From Prochlorococcus sp. AG-424-M03 (GTDB lineage: Bacteria; Cyanobacteriota; Cyanobacteriia; PCC-6307; Cyanobiaceae): DNA of 63,298 nt. Shown here in pieces: positions 29,665 through 40,714 of the stretch (positions are counted from its first letter, which is position 1; every line of letters begins with the position of its first letter). The notes below the pieces were generated by a model. It had not been told where the DNA came from. It saw only the letters and a list, made by a program, of their open reading frames with translations, and made no database searches. The stretch spans positions 1-63,298 of the forward strand of contig QCNH01000002.1 in NCBI GenBank assembly GCA_003213275.1, given 5' to 3'. The position numbers and the translations under genes are program-made.

Positions 29665-30960
29665 TTAAATAACAGTTCCGTTTGCAATAGTTGCATTTTT
29701 AACTACTACAACGATTCCATTTCTTATATAGAAACCTAATTCTGGCTTATCTGCCTCTTCTACACGATCTTTATTAATAATCACGACATTATCACCTATC
29801 CTCGTGTTCTTATCAAGAATTGCTCTTTTTACAGTTGTTCCTTCACCTACTCCAAGAGGTGTTCCACCACCTTTTCTTAATTCAACTCTTTCTTCAGGTG
29901 ATTCAAAGAAATCTGCACCCATTACCAAAGTATCTTCAAGAACGGAATCACTTTCTATTCTGCTTCTTACACCTAAAACACAATGTAAGATGCTACATGA
30001 CTTCAAGATTGTACCTTCACATACTATTGAATCAGTAATCTGAGCATCTACGAGTTTAGAAGGAGGAAGAAATCTAGGTCTTGTATAAATTGGAAATTTT
30101 TCATCATAAAAACTGAATGGAGGCTTTGGTTGCTCTGTTAAGGCCAAGTTTGATTCAAAGAAAGCTCCAATTGTTCCAATATCTTCCCAATAATCATCGA
30201 ATACATAACTCTTAAGAGTATCCCCCCTTTTAAGAGCTTCAGGAATTATGTCCTTACCAAAATCTGTATAATTAGGAAATTTATTTAAAAGATCAAAAAG
30301 AGTATTTCTGCTAAAAACATAAATACCCATAGAAGCTAGATAAGGTTTTTCTGCTGCTGATTCCTTAGTTAATCCAAATTTTGAAGTATCTACCGCCATT
30401 GCCTTCAGCTTCTCCCCTGTAGGCTTTTCACTGAATTCTTTTATATTTCCCAAATCATCTGTTCTCATGAGGCCAAAACCTTCTGCCTGAGATTCATCAA
30501 CAGGTAATGCTGCAACAGTTAAATCAGCACCATTATCTCTATGATGTTGAACAAACAAACTGTAATCCATTCTATAAAGTTGATCTCCAGACAATATCAA
30601 ATACTCATCAACATCCCATTCTTCAAATAACCATTGGTATTTTCTTACAGCATCAGCAGTACCTTCAAACCACTTTGGACTATCAGGAGTCTGTTGAGCA
30701 GCTAAAACCTCTACAAATCCCTGACCAAAAGGACCATTTAAATTATAGGTTCTCCCTATATGTCTATTTAGAGATGCACTATTGAACTGAGTCAATACGT
30801 ACATTTTTTCAATGCCTGAATTAATACAATTACTAATTGGGATATCAATTAAACGATACTTACCTGCTAATGGAACAGCAGGTTTCGCCCTCATTTTGGT
30901 TAAAGGGTAAAGTCTAGAACCTTTTCCTCCTCCGAGGATGATGGCCAACACACGCTTCAT
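29665..30960 (-). CDS. glgC: glucose-1-phosphate adenylyltransferase
   Basis: [70 protein letters not shown]. Confidence 0.97.
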   Translation of the reverse strand: MKRVLAIILGGGKGSRLYPLTKMRAKPAVPLAGKYRLIDIPISNCINSGIEKMYVLTQFNSASLNRHIGRTYNLNGPFGQGFVEVLAAQQTPDSPKWFEGTADAVRKYQWLFEEWDVDEYLILSGDQLYRMDYSLFVQHHRDNGADLTVAALPVDESQAEGFGLMRTDDLGNIKEFSEKPTGEKLKAMAVDTSKFGLTKESAAEKPYLASMGIYVFSRNTLFDLLNKFPNYTDFGKDIIPEALKRGDTLKSYVFDDYWEDIGTIGAFFESNLALTEQPKPPFSFYDEKFPIYTRPRFLPPSKLVDAQITDSIVCEGTILKSCSILHCVLGVRSRIESDSVLEDTLVMGADFFESPEERVELRKGGGTPLGVGEGTTVKRAILDKNTRIGDNVVIINKDRVEEADKPELGFYIRNGIVVVVKNATIANGTVI

Positions 30961-31090
30961 TCAATCTAATGGAGGTAGAGATACAACTATTTAAAGTAAC
31001 TTATTATGGGTAGATTTAGTAACAAGAATGGTCAGTTTACAAAGGTATTTCGATAAATCACTAGAAAAACTTAATATAAATAAAAAAAAT

Positions 31091-32401
31091 TTAGTTATTT
31101 TTATCCTCTTCTACCAAAGAAAACAATTTTTCTACGATTTTCAAAGAAGCTTGTCTTTCTTCTCTTGATTGAGGACTTCTCAACTTGGTAACAGGCGTAT
31201 GAAGTATTTTATTTATAATTCCTTTAGTCAAAGCTTCGACAACTTTTCTTTCTCTAGCAGAAAAATCTGGTCCCATCCTACTAAGTGCTTTTTGTAATTC
31301 TTCTTTTCTAATTAACTCCAAATCTGATCTAAGTTTATTAATTACTGGAACCGCCTCTAAACTTGCCCACCATTCTAGAAAAATGATTCTTTCTTCTTCT
31401 ACTAAGGATTCTGCTTCCTTTGCAATTTTCTGTCTAAATTCTTGATTCCTTGAAACGACCTCTTGTAAGTCATCTACATCAAATGATTTTACAAATTGAT
31501 GTTGTTTAACATCATTAGATATATTTCTAGGTACACCAATATCAATAAATTTAAGTCTATTACTCAAATTTAAATTTTCAATTTTAGCAAGATCAATTAT
31601 TGGCTCTTCAGAAGCTGTACTAGTGAAAACAAGAGAAGATTTTGATATAGTTTCATCTAATTCGTTTAACCCCTTACAAACAACCTCTAAGTCGGGGAAG
31701 TCTCCTGCAAGATTTAAAGCTCTATCAATATTTCTATTGACAAGAATAAGTTTATGACATCCTTTTGATTTTAAATGAGTTATTAAAAGCCTACTCATCC
31801 GTCCAGCTCCAATCACAAGAACTTTCTCTGATTCCAAACTTACAAGAGTATCAAGCCCCTTTTCTTGTCCAATTTTTAATTGCGCCAGTTCTACTGCCGC
31901 TGAACTGATTGATACAGCTCCGGTTCCTAAATTTGTTTCGGATCTAACTTTTTTTCCTGTACTAACTGATTGAGTTAATAATCTATTAAGAATGGGTCCA
32001 GTAGATTGATTCTCTTGACCCAATCTCATCATTTTTTTTACCTGCGAAAGGATTTGTCCTTCGCCTAAAACGAGGCTATCAAGTCCTGCAGAAACTTTCA
32101 TTAAATGCAAAACTGCTTCCTCTTGTTTAAAACAAAAAAGATGTGGATTTAAATCTTTAAAAACAATTCCAGAATAATCTGATATAAATTCTTTAATAGA
32201 TGAAATTCCAGTGTTTTTATCTTTTACTAGTGCATATATTTCTAGCCTGTTACAAGTACTTAAAATTGACACTTCTAATATGTCAGAGAAAGCTTTTAAT
32301 GCTTTCAATGAGTCTGTTATGGATTGGTCAGGAATACTTAACTTCTCACGCACTTCGACAGGTGCCGTGCGATGACTTAGTCCGACGACAACAATATGCA
32401 T
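31091..32401 (-). CDS. hemA: glutamyl-tRNA reductase
   Basis: VVVGLSHRTAPVEVREKL, LSTCNRLEIYA, LGEGQILSQVK, VLVIGAGRMSRL. Confidence 0.96.
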   Translation of the reverse strand: MHIVVVGLSHRTAPVEVREKLSIPDQSITDSLKALKAFSDILEVSILSTCNRLEIYALVKDKNTGISSIKEFISDYSGIVFKDLNPHLFCFKQEEAVLHLMKVSAGLDSLVLGEGQILSQVKKMMRLGQENQSTGPILNRLLTQSVSTGKKVRSETNLGTGAVSISSAAVELAQLKIGQEKGLDTLVSLESEKVLVIGAGRMSRLLITHLKSKGCHKLILVNRNIDRALNLAGDFPDLEVVCKGLNELDETISKSSLVFTSTASEEPIIDLAKIENLNLSNRLKFIDIGVPRNISNDVKQHQFVKSFDVDDLQEVVSRNQEFRQKIAKEAESLVEEERIIFLEWWASLEAVPVINKLRSDLELIRKEELQKALSRMGPDFSARERKVVEALTKGIINKILHTPVTKLRSPQSREERQASLKIVEKLFSLVEEDKNN

Positions 32402-32419
32402 AAAATCAAATGTGAATTT

Positions 32420-33421
32420 TTAAAGGCTGATACTCTTAGCACCATCTTTTATATGGACAGTATTTGTAAATCTTGCAGTACTATCTAAGGTACTTATTAC
32501 AAGACTGCTTGTTCTAACACAATCCCTTTCAAATTTAACTCCGTTAAATAATAATCCATCAGTTATTCCACTTCCAGCGAAAACAACGTTTTCCCCCGAT
32601 GCCAGTTCGTTAGCTTCATAGATTTTGTCTATATCTGTTATGCCCATTTCATTAAGACGTTTTATATTTCCTTCTTTTGTGTAATCAGCCCATTCAGAAG
32701 TTTGTGCAATTGCCGGATCATAAACTAGTTGTCCTTGAAAGTGACCACCTAGTGCTCTCATTGCAGCAGCTGAGATAACCCCTTCTGGCGCTGCTCCTAT
32801 ACCCATCAAGCAATGTGTTCCCGTGCCTGCAAAACCACATGCAATCGCAGCTTGAACATCACCGTCAGAAATCGGTTGAACTTTTGCACCACATCCTCGA
32901 ATCTCTTTAATTAAATCTTTATGCCTAGTTCTATCCATTACAACAACGGTAAGTTCATCAATAGAAAGATCCAAGCAGTCACTAAGAATCTTCAAGTTTT
33001 CAGTAGCAGAATTTCTAATATCTACTTTTCCTTTTGCTGCAGGAGGAGCTGCTAATTTGTTCATATAAAAATCAGGAGCATTAAAAAGACCGCCTGTATC
33101 AGAAGCAGCCAAAACCGCCATAGAACCTCTTTGATTATTCGCACAAAGATTAGTTCCCTCGCAAGGATCTACAGCAAAGTCGACCCCTGGTCCACTTCCA
33201 CTACCTACCTCTTCACCTATATAAAGCATTGGTGCTTCATCTCTTTCACCTTCGCCAATAACAATTTTTCCTTTCATTTCAATTTGGCCCATCCGCAATC
33301 TCATTGCTTCCACAGCTGCAGCATCAGCTTCATCTTTTTGACCAAGCCCTGTTAGTTTTGCTGAGGCAATTGCTGCTTGCTCGACAACTTCGAGAATTTC
33401 TTGAATTAAAGTTTGATTCAC
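32420..33421 (-). CDS. glpX: class II fructose-1,6-/sedoheptulose-1,7-bisphosphatase
   Basis: [62 protein letters not shown] start. Confidence 0.96.
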   Translation of the reverse strand: MNQTLIQEILEVVEQAAIASAKLTGLGQKDEADAAAVEAMRLRMGQIEMKGKIVIGEGERDEAPMLYIGEEVGSGSGPGVDFAVDPCEGTNLCANNQRGSMAVLAASDTGGLFNAPDFYMNKLAAPPAAKGKVDIRNSATENLKILSDCLDLSIDELTVVVMDRTRHKDLIKEIRGCGAKVQPISDGDVQAAIACGFAGTGTHCLMGIGAAPEGVISAAAMRALGGHFQGQLVYDPAIAQTSEWADYTKEGNIKRLNEMGITDIDKIYEANELASGENVVFAGSGITDGLLFNGVKFERDCVRTSSLVISTLDSTARFTNTVHIKDGAKSISL

Positions 33422-33461
33422 AGTTAAATTTTGATGATTTTCTAAAAGGTTATGAGTATGA

Positions 33462-33490
33462 TCTCATAAAAAATGTCATTTTTTATGAGA
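33462..33490. promoter_or_regulatory. 13-bp perfect inverted repeat with a 3-nt loop in the glpX-rpe divergent intergenic region
   Basis: TCTCATAAAAAAT-GTC-ATTTTTTATGAGA; a further TATGAG at 33451-33456 can pair alternatively with CTCATA. Confidence 0.7.
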
Positions 33491-33607
33491 ATTATTCTGG
33501 TAATAAGCTTTTTTAACTCTTTACAGCTGTTACTTTATCAGGCCGTGACTTGAAATTAGGAATAAACAACTAAATATAGTATCTTTATTAAATATTTTAA
33601 AAATTAA

Positions 33608-34366
33608 ATGACTGAGTCAAATCAAACAAATTTAGCTGGTGTTAATAGACCAATTCAAATAATTCCTTCAGTTTTACCAGCAGACTGGGCCAATATGGGG
33701 GCATGCGTGAAAGAGCTCGAGGAAGCTGGGGTAGACAGAATTCAATTTGATGTAATGGATGGTAATTTCGTGCCAAATCTAACTTTCGGCCCTGAGATGA
33801 TCGCTGCATGTAGGAAATATTGTAATGTCCCTTTTGAAACTCAATTAATGGTGAGCCAATACAACTGTGAAACCATGCTTGAATCTTATGTAAACGCTAC
33901 GAAAGGAGCGAATGGAGAACCAGGAGTAGTAATAGCGCATGCCGAAGCAAATATTCATTTGCATAGAGTTCTCGGAAGAATAAGAGACCTAGGAGGATCT
34001 CCCTCTGTTGCATTAAACCCTCATACTCCATTTGAAATGATTGAAAACATTATGGATATGGTTGATCATGTTTTGGTAATGACAGTTAATCCAGGGTTTG
34101 GCGGACAAGCTTATATACCAACAATGCTTAATAAAATTAGAAAAATAAGAAACTTTATTATCGAAAAAAACTTAAATGTCGATATTGAAGTTGATGGGGG
34201 CATAAAAGCAAACTGGACTATTTCACAATGTGCTGATGCTGGTGCCAATTGTTTTATTGCAGGTAGTGGAATGTTTGCTTACCCAACTTTAAAAGAGGGG
34301 TGCGATGATTTGAGAAAAGTTGCCCAAGAAGCACAAAAAGGAATAGTGCTATCAGAACCTCAATAA
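33608..34366 (+). CDS. rpe: ribulose-phosphate 3-epimerase
   Basis: IIPSVLPADWANMG, FDVMDGNFVPNLTFGP, MTVNPGFGGQAY, IEVDGGIK. Confidence 0.97.
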   Translation: MTESNQTNLAGVNRPIQIIPSVLPADWANMGACVKELEEAGVDRIQFDVMDGNFVPNLTFGPEMIAACRKYCNVPFETQLMVSQYNCETMLESYVNATKGANGEPGVVIAHAEANIHLHRVLGRIRDLGGSPSVALNPHTPFEMIENIMDMVDHVLVMTVNPGFGGQAYIPTMLNKIRKIRNFIIEKNLNVDIEVDGGIKANWTISQCADAGANCFIAGSGMFAYPTLKEGCDDLRKVAQEAQKGIVLSEPQ

Positions 34367-34387
34367 ATAATCTAGAAGAAAAACAAA

Positions 34388-35317
34388 TCACCCAAATATC
34401 CAGCCATAACTATGTAAACCTATTCCTAAGAAATTAACTCCTAAATAACATACTAAAACCACTAAGAAGCCTATAGTTGCTAATAATGCGGGTCTTCTTC
34501 CTTGCCAACCTTTACTTATTCTCATATGCAGATAAGCTGCATAAAACAACCATGAAATAAAGGCCCATGTTTCTTTTGGATCCCAACTCCACCATGTGCC
34601 CCATGCCTCATTAGCCCAAACTGCACCTGAAATTAAACCGAGAGTCAAAAGAACAAAACCTATTAAGATAGAACGGTAACTTAATGTATCTAATTCTTCC
34701 GAATGAGAAAATTCTAAAGGATCAACTAAATTATTTAAAGAATATTTATTTGAAACTTTGAAGCCTCCTATACCTGATGAGCTACTCCTAATTTGAAGCG
34801 ATTCGTCTTTATTAAGAAAAAGAACAGAAGCTGAGAGTAAAGAGCCTATTATCAAAGCAGCATAACTAAGCATTACTACACTTACATGCATAATTAACCA
34901 ACTAGATCTTAAAGCTGGAACCAGGTTTGATGACAATTTCAATTCGTCAGGCAAAACAAAGCAAGCAAAAGCAACAGTCAGCAACTCAATGGGGATAGCT
35001 ATTGAGGGTATTATTGGAGATTGGTATTCCCTTTCAATCAATAGTTGTCCCATTGAAATACCCCAAGTAAGAAAATAAAGAGATTCATACAAGTTGCTAA
35101 TTGGGAAATGTCCCGAAATTGACCACCTAAAAATTAATAGTAAAGTTATAAAAAAATTCACTAAAATAGTAAGTGTTCTTACAATAAAGGAAGATTTTTT
35201 TGTGAAAACGGCTACTAAGGAAATTGGTAAATTAACTAATAAAATATAAAAGACTAAAATTCCTAATACTGAAACTGGATCATATATTAAATTTTTAAAA
35301 AAAATATCTAATATCAT
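34388..35317 (-). CDS. ccsA: c-type cytochrome biogenesis protein CcsA
   Basis: Multi-TM; SNLYESLYFLTWG, VWANEAWGTWWSWDPKETWAFISWLFYAAYLH. Confidence 0.94.
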   Translation of the reverse strand: MILDIFFKNLIYDPVSVLGILVFYILLVNLPISLVAVFTKKSSFIVRTLTILVNFFITLLLIFRWSISGHFPISNLYESLYFLTWGISMGQLLIEREYQSPIIPSIAIPIELLTVAFACFVLPDELKLSSNLVPALRSSWLIMHVSVVMLSYAALIIGSLLSASVLFLNKDESLQIRSSSSGIGGFKVSNKYSLNNLVDPLEFSHSEELDTLSYRSILIGFVLLTLGLISGAVWANEAWGTWWSWDPKETWAFISWLFYAAYLHMRISKGWQGRRPALLATIGFLVVLVCYLGVNFLGIGLHSYGWIFG

Positions 35318-35432
35318 TTCTAGAAATTCAATTCAGTTTTAACATTTAAAGACAATCAAATAATAATTTAAATCATTGTTATATGAGTAAATCGTTAATA
35401 ATTAAGTTTTAATTTATTGTTGCGCAAGGATT

Positions 35433-36161
35433 TTAAAATTTAAAATTATCTCCCAGATAATACTTCTTGACTATTGGGTTATCAGCCAATTCACTTGATG
35501 ATCCGTAAGCTAGAATTTTTCCTTCACTTAATACATATGACTTGTTTGTAATTAAAAGAGTTTCCCTAACATTATGATCTGTAATAAGAATTCCTACCCC
35601 GGAACTACTTAATTTAAGAATTAGTTTCTTTAAATCATTAACCGCTAGAGGATCAATTCCTGCGAATGGTTCGTCTAATAATAAATATTTAGGTCCTTTT
35701 CTTCCAACAGAAAGTGCCCTGGCTATTTCACATCTCCTTCTCTCTCCACCTGAAAGTTGATAACCATAATTATCTACAAACTTATTTAAATTAAATTCAT
35801 TGATTAATTGTTCTCTTCTATTTCTAATTGCTGCTGGACTATAAGATGAATTCTGCAAAGCCAAATCTATATTATCCTTAACAGTGAGATCTCTAAATAT
35901 ACTCGCCTCCTGAGTTAAATAACCCAACCCAAGTCTTGATCTAATTGGAAGAGGTAAATTAGTTATGTTTTTACCGTTCATTAATACTTCCCCTTTATCA
36001 GGTTTTATATTCCCAACCGCAAGATTAAAAGTAGTGGTTTTACCTGCACCATTGGGGCCCATTAAACCTACAACTTCTCCTGGATTTACAGTTATGGAAA
36101 CATGATTTACAATTAACCTTCTTTTAATTGAAAGGGATACATTTTTAATTTTTAGGTTCAT
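35433..36161 (-). CDS. lptB: LptB-like ABC transporter ATP-binding protein
   Basis: GLMGPNGAGKTTTFNLAVG, LGLGYLTQEASIFRDLTVKDNI, LSGGERRRCEIARAL, LLDEPFAGIDP. Confidence 0.9.
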   Translation of the reverse strand: MNLKIKNVSLSIKRRLIVNHVSITVNPGEVVGLMGPNGAGKTTTFNLAVGNIKPDKGEVLMNGKNITNLPLPIRSRLGLGYLTQEASIFRDLTVKDNIDLALQNSSYSPAAIRNRREQLINEFNLNKFVDNYGYQLSGGERRRCEIARALSVGRKGPKYLLLDEPFAGIDPLAVNDLKKLILKLSSSGVGILITDHNVRETLLITNKSYVLSEGKILAYGSSSELADNPIVKKYYLGDNFKF

Positions 36162-36250
36162 ATTTCTTTAGAGCGATAAGTTTTCTTTTTTCTCGAAAGA
36201 AGAATAAGACAAAAAAACAAGAACATAATTAAAGAGAAAGAGATATTCAT
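36158..36250 (-). CDS. putative 30-aa single-TM micropeptide overlapping the lptB start by 4 bp, absent from ORF track
   Basis: Manual translation MNISFSLIMFLFFCLILLSRKKKTYRSKEI*; TGA overlaps the lptB ATG (ATGA). Confidence 0.45.
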   Translation of the reverse strand: MNISFSLIMFLFFCLILLSRKKKTYRSKEI

Positions 36251-36254
36251 ATCA

Positions 36255-36623
36255 TTAGAGAATTTTCAAAAATGGCTTATCGTTCTCATTTAAAATCTCT
36301 TTATATTGTAATTTCCACAATAAATTTTCCAAGTTTTGGCAAAAGGATTCAAGATCAATACCTAAATTAATATTTCTTCTAGTTTTTATTCTTCCTAAAC
36401 CTTCACCAAGCAAAATAGTAGCACCATTCAAATTACCTTTACTTAAGTGAAATTGCGAAACGGATACTTGTAATATTCCCTGAATAACTTGTCTTTCGTC
36501 ACCTTCAACAGAATTCCAAATTTCTTCAAATGCATCATGAGCCTCATACCATTTGTTGTTATTAAAAAGATTTACAGCGACAAAAAAGGGATCTTGAAAA
36601 CTTTTTGTAATTTCTTCATTCAT
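36255..36623 (-). CDS. DUF309 protein
   Basis: AVNLFNNNKWYEAHDAFEEIWNSVEGDERQVIQGILQVSVSQFHLSKGN. Confidence 0.9.
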   Translation of the reverse strand: MNEEITKSFQDPFFVAVNLFNNNKWYEAHDAFEEIWNSVEGDERQVIQGILQVSVSQFHLSKGNLNGATILLGEGLGRIKTRRNINLGIDLESFCQNLENLLWKLQYKEILNENDKPFLKIL

Positions 36624-36634
36624 GAAATTAATTA

Positions 36635-38428
36635 TTATTTCTTCTTCTTATTTATTTTTCTCATTCTTATTGAATCAGGTGTTACTTCTAGCATTTCGTC
36701 AGGACCAATATATTCTAGTGCTCTTTCAAGGGTAATATCAACAGGTGACTGCAAAGTATCTAGTTCTTCTGCCCCGGCAGACCTCATATTGGTCAACTGC
36801 TTAGTTTTACATATATTTAATTCAAGATCTTGGGGTCTGTTATTCTCTCCAATTATCATTCCCTTGTAAACTTTAACTCCAGGTTTAATAAAATAAACAC
36901 CTCTATCTTCAGCATTCTTTAAAGCATAAAATGTGGCCACACCTTCCTCAAAAGCGACGAGAACTCCATTTCTCCTGGTTTCAAAATCTCCTGATTTAGG
37001 TTTATATTCATAAAAGGAGTGACTCATAATACCTTCACCTCTAGTTATCCGAACAAATTCACCACGAAATCCAATCAAACCTCGTGATGGCACAAGAAAT
37101 TCTAATTGAGTTCTTCCATCTGAACTTGTCTGCATATTTTTCATCTCTGCCTTTCTCGATCCAAGTTTCTCTATACATGAACCAACAGACACTTCAGGTA
37201 CATCTAAAACCAAAGTCTCAATTGGCTCGCATTCAACATTATCAATTTCTCTAAAAATTACCTGGGGTTGTGATATTTGAAACTCAAAGCCCTCTCTTCT
37301 CATGGTTTCAATCAAAATACCTAGATGTAATTCTCCTCTACCTGAAACTGAAAACCTATCAGGAGAATCAGTTTCTTCGACCCTTAGGGCAACATTCGTT
37401 AAAAGTTCCCTCTCCAATCTATTTTTTAATTGTCTACTGGTAACAAATTTTCCTTCTTTACCGGCAAATGGGGAATCGTTGACAACAAAGGTCATATTTA
37501 AGGTAGGTTCATCAACTTTGATTAAGGGAAGAGGATGAGGTGAATCGGGACATGCTATGGTCTCACCAATATTAACGTCATCGAAACCAGAAACAGCGAC
37601 GATATCACCTGCGTATGCTTCATTTATATCAATTCTTTGTAGTCCTTCAAATCCTAAAAGTTTGCTAACTTTACCTTTAATAGTTTTTCCATTTTCTTTA
37701 ATTAAACTAGCTTGCTGACCATTTTTAATAGTTCCATTATGAATTTTTCCAATTACAATTCTGCCTAAGAAATCAGAATAATCCAAAGTAGTAATTTGTA
37801 GCTGAAGTGGCTTATTTGAATCGCCTACTGGAGGTGGAACATGTCTTATAATAGCTTCAAAAAGAGGCATCATATTATCACTATTAGATTCCATCTCTTC
37901 TTTTGCGAAACCAGATAGGCCGCTCCCAAAAAGATAAGGAAAATCACACTGATCATCATCAGCTCCTAATTCTAAGAACAAATCCAGAACCTTATCAATT
38001 GCTATTTCTGGGACCACTCTTGGTCTATCAATTTTATTTACAAAAACTATAGGCCTAAGTCCTTTTTCTAATGCTTTTTTTAAAACAAATCTTGTTTGAG
38101 GCATCGGTCCCTCATTTGCATCAACAATAAGCAAACAACCATCGACCATTCCCAAAACTCGTTCGACTTCTCCTCCAAAATCCGCATGTCCAGGTGTATC
38201 AATAATATTAATTCTGGTGTCTTTGTAGTTAACTGCAGTATTTTTTGAGAGTATTGTTATTCCTCTTTCTCTTTCAAGATCATTTGAATCCATTACACAT
38301 GTAGGAATAACTTCATTGTCTCTAAATATTCCTGATTGAGATAACAATGCATCCACAAGAGTTGTCTTACCATGATCTACGTGGGCAATAATGGCAACAT
38401 TCCTAATTTCTTTTATTGAAGATGACAT
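36635..38428 (-). CDS. typA: translational GTPase TypA/BipA
   Basis: [60 protein letters not shown]. Confidence 0.97.
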   Translation of the reverse strand: MSSSIKEIRNVAIIAHVDHGKTTLVDALLSQSGIFRDNEVIPTCVMDSNDLERERGITILSKNTAVNYKDTRINIIDTPGHADFGGEVERVLGMVDGCLLIVDANEGPMPQTRFVLKKALEKGLRPIVFVNKIDRPRVVPEIAIDKVLDLFLELGADDDQCDFPYLFGSGLSGFAKEEMESNSDNMMPLFEAIIRHVPPPVGDSNKPLQLQITTLDYSDFLGRIVIGKIHNGTIKNGQQASLIKENGKTIKGKVSKLLGFEGLQRIDINEAYAGDIVAVSGFDDVNIGETIACPDSPHPLPLIKVDEPTLNMTFVVNDSPFAGKEGKFVTSRQLKNRLERELLTNVALRVEETDSPDRFSVSGRGELHLGILIETMRREGFEFQISQPQVIFREIDNVECEPIETLVLDVPEVSVGSCIEKLGSRKAEMKNMQTSSDGRTQLEFLVPSRGLIGFRGEFVRITRGEGIMSHSFYEYKPKSGDFETRRNGVLVAFEEGVATFYALKNAEDRGVYFIKPGVKVYKGMIIGENNRPQDLELNICKTKQLTNMRSAGAEELDTLQSPVDITLERALEYIGPDEMLEVTPDSIRMRKINKKKK

Positions 38429-38555
38429 TTATAAAATTTATATAAATAGTATTTTAACTTTAATTAAGGCTAACTCAAAGAATGCTTATTGTGAGAATTT
38501 TCTCTTTAAGACTTTGAAAAACATAATCAATATACAATAATTTAATTAAAATGAT

Positions 38556-39269
38556 TTATAAATGTCTATTTGCAGTTTCAAAAACTTTTAAAGCTTCAAT
38601 TGAGCCCTCATATCTCCAATGCCAAGGTTCGTAATCTATATATTTATTATTTTTGTTGAATGATAACTTGAAGTGAAACTTAGCTGCATTCTTTTTTAAC
38701 CATATAAAGGCTTCAGTATTTTCAAATTCAGTTTCAAAATCTGTTTCTCTTTGAGCAGCATCACCAATATCAATTGCAAAACCAGTACTATGTTCAGAAT
38801 ATCCTGGAGGTGCTGAAACTCTGGCTCTTTCTGCAGCTTCTTGTTTTCTAATGGATTTTAAAGAATAAAAGATATCGTTTTGCAAATTTATTGATCTATA
38901 ACCACTTAAGAAGACCAAATATATACCATCCTTCCTCGCTTCTTCTCTCATCTTTAATAAAGAATCACGCATATCAATATGAACTGCAATATTGGGCTCA
39001 ATTAAAACTAGTTTGTCCTTATGGATTTCATCATAAGGTAGATGGCCCAAAATTCTATGGTCGTGATTTTTCTCAACCTGAAAGTTAAGATAGCTAAGAG
39101 GTTCTAATTCTATATTTCTAATCAATCGCAATGAAGCGATAGAAAAAATAAGAAAAAGAAATGGAGAAAAAATTAATAATTTTTTTAGTAATAATGAATT
39201 AGATTTGCTTAAGTAAGTTCTTTTGGCGAGCGGTATATCAAATTGATTTATATCTTCGTTTTGTTCCAA
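38556..39269 (-). CDS. VanY-type D-alanyl-D-alanine carboxypeptidase
   Basis: Membrane anchor; SGYRSINLQ, PPGYSEHSTGFAIDIGD, PWHWRYEG. Confidence 0.9.
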   Translation of the reverse strand: MEQNEDINQFDIPLAKRTYLSKSNSLLLKKLLIFSPFLFLIFSIASLRLIRNIELEPLSYLNFQVEKNHDHRILGHLPYDEIHKDKLVLIEPNIAVHIDMRDSLLKMREEARKDGIYLVFLSGYRSINLQNDIFYSLKSIRKQEAAERARVSAPPGYSEHSTGFAIDIGDAAQRETDFETEFENTEAFIWLKKNAAKFHFKLSFNKNNKYIDYEPWHWRYEGSIEALKVFETANRHL

Positions 39270-39382
39270 TATTTAGAGGGTGAATTTGGAAAACATATTT
39301 CGATATTAACTATTATTTTAAGAAATGCACTTTTATAAGCAAAAAAGATGTAGTTTTTATATACAGTATTATTTTTTTTCGT

Positions 39383-40714
39383 ATGTTGAGGGTAGCTGTT
39401 ATTGGAGGAGGTCCAAGTGGATCATGTGCTGCAGAAATACTTGCTAAAGCCGGAATAAAAACTTGGCTCTTTGAGAGAAAATTAGATAATGCAAAACCAT
39501 GTGGAGGAGCTATTCCTCTTTGCATGGTAGAGGAATTTGATTTACCTGAGTCGATTATTGATCGGAAAGTAAGACATATGAGAATGATATCCCCATCAAA
39601 TAGAGAGGTAGATATTAGCTTAGATAAGGTTTATGGCAAAAGTGATAATGAATTTATAGGAATGTGCAGAAGAGAAGTAATGGATTCTTTCATGAGAAAC
39701 AGGGCCGCTGAACTAGGAGCTACATTAATAAATGGATTAGTTACTTCAATTGACACAGGAAATAACAACCAAGGTCCATATAAACTTGTATATTCTGATT
39801 ATTCTTCTGGAGATAAAAAAGGAGAACTGAAAGAACTTACAGTTGACCTTTTAATTGGAGCAGACGGAGCCAATAGTAGAGTTGCTAAAGCTATGGACGC
39901 AGGAGATTACAAAGTAGCTATAGCGTTTCAAGAAAGAATAAAGTTACCTAAAGAAGAAATGAGTTACTATGAAGATCTTGCTGAAATGTATGTAGGAACT
40001 GACGTTTCTCCTGATTTTTATGGGTGGGTTTTTCCTAAATATGATCATGTTGCCGTAGGAACAGGTACCATGCAGAAGAATCAATTATTAATAAAGGGTC
40101 TACAGGAAGGAGTAAGGAATAGAGCAAAAAAAAGACTTGTAAATGGAGAGGTTATCAAAGTAGAGGCACATCCTATTCCTGAGCATCCCAGACCTAGAAG
40201 AGTTGTTGGAAGAATGGCTTTAGTAGGTGATGCTGCTGGTTATGTTACGAAGAGTTCTGGAGAGGGAATATATTTTGCTGCAAAGAGCGGGAGAATGTGT
40301 GCAGAAGAAATTGTTGAAGCTTCAAAGAATGGAGAAATTATACCTTCAGAAAATGATTTAAAAAATTACTTAAAAAAATGGGATAAAAAGTATGGTGCAA
40401 CATATAAGGTACTAGAAATTCTACAAAATATTTTTTATAGGAACGATTCTGCTAGAGAAGCTTTTGTAGAAATGTGTGATGATATGGACGTTCAAAGACT
40501 TACTTTTGATAGTTATTTATATAAAAAAGTTGTTGCGATGAAACCAATACAGCAAATCAAACTTACGTTGCTTACTCTTGGATCTATTTTAAGAGGAAAA
40601 GCACTAGCTCCATTAAAGTACAAACCTGTTGATAGTGCAGTGAGAGAAGAGAAAGAAGTTGAAAAAATGCTTAAAAAGTATTCAATTAAAGGCGGTATTA
40701 AAGTTAAGAGTTAA
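39383..40714 (+). CDS. chlP: geranylgeranyl reductase
   Basis: VAVIGGGPSGSCAAEILAKAG, KPCGGAIPLCMVEEFDLP, LIGADGANSRVAKAM, ALVGDAAGYVTKSSGEGIYFAAKSGR. Confidence 0.96.
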   Translation: MLRVAVIGGGPSGSCAAEILAKAGIKTWLFERKLDNAKPCGGAIPLCMVEEFDLPESIIDRKVRHMRMISPSNREVDISLDKVYGKSDNEFIGMCRREVMDSFMRNRAAELGATLINGLVTSIDTGNNNQGPYKLVYSDYSSGDKKGELKELTVDLLIGADGANSRVAKAMDAGDYKVAIAFQERIKLPKEEMSYYEDLAEMYVGTDVSPDFYGWVFPKYDHVAVGTGTMQKNQLLIKGLQEGVRNRAKKRLVNGEVIKVEAHPIPEHPRPRRVVGRMALVGDAAGYVTKSSGEGIYFAAKSGRMCAEEIVEASKNGEIIPSENDLKNYLKKWDKKYGATYKVLEILQNIFYRNDSAREAFVEMCDDMDVQRLTFDSYLYKKVVAMKPIQQIKLTLLTLGSILRGKALAPLKYKPVDSAVREEKEVEKMLKKYSIKGGIKVKS

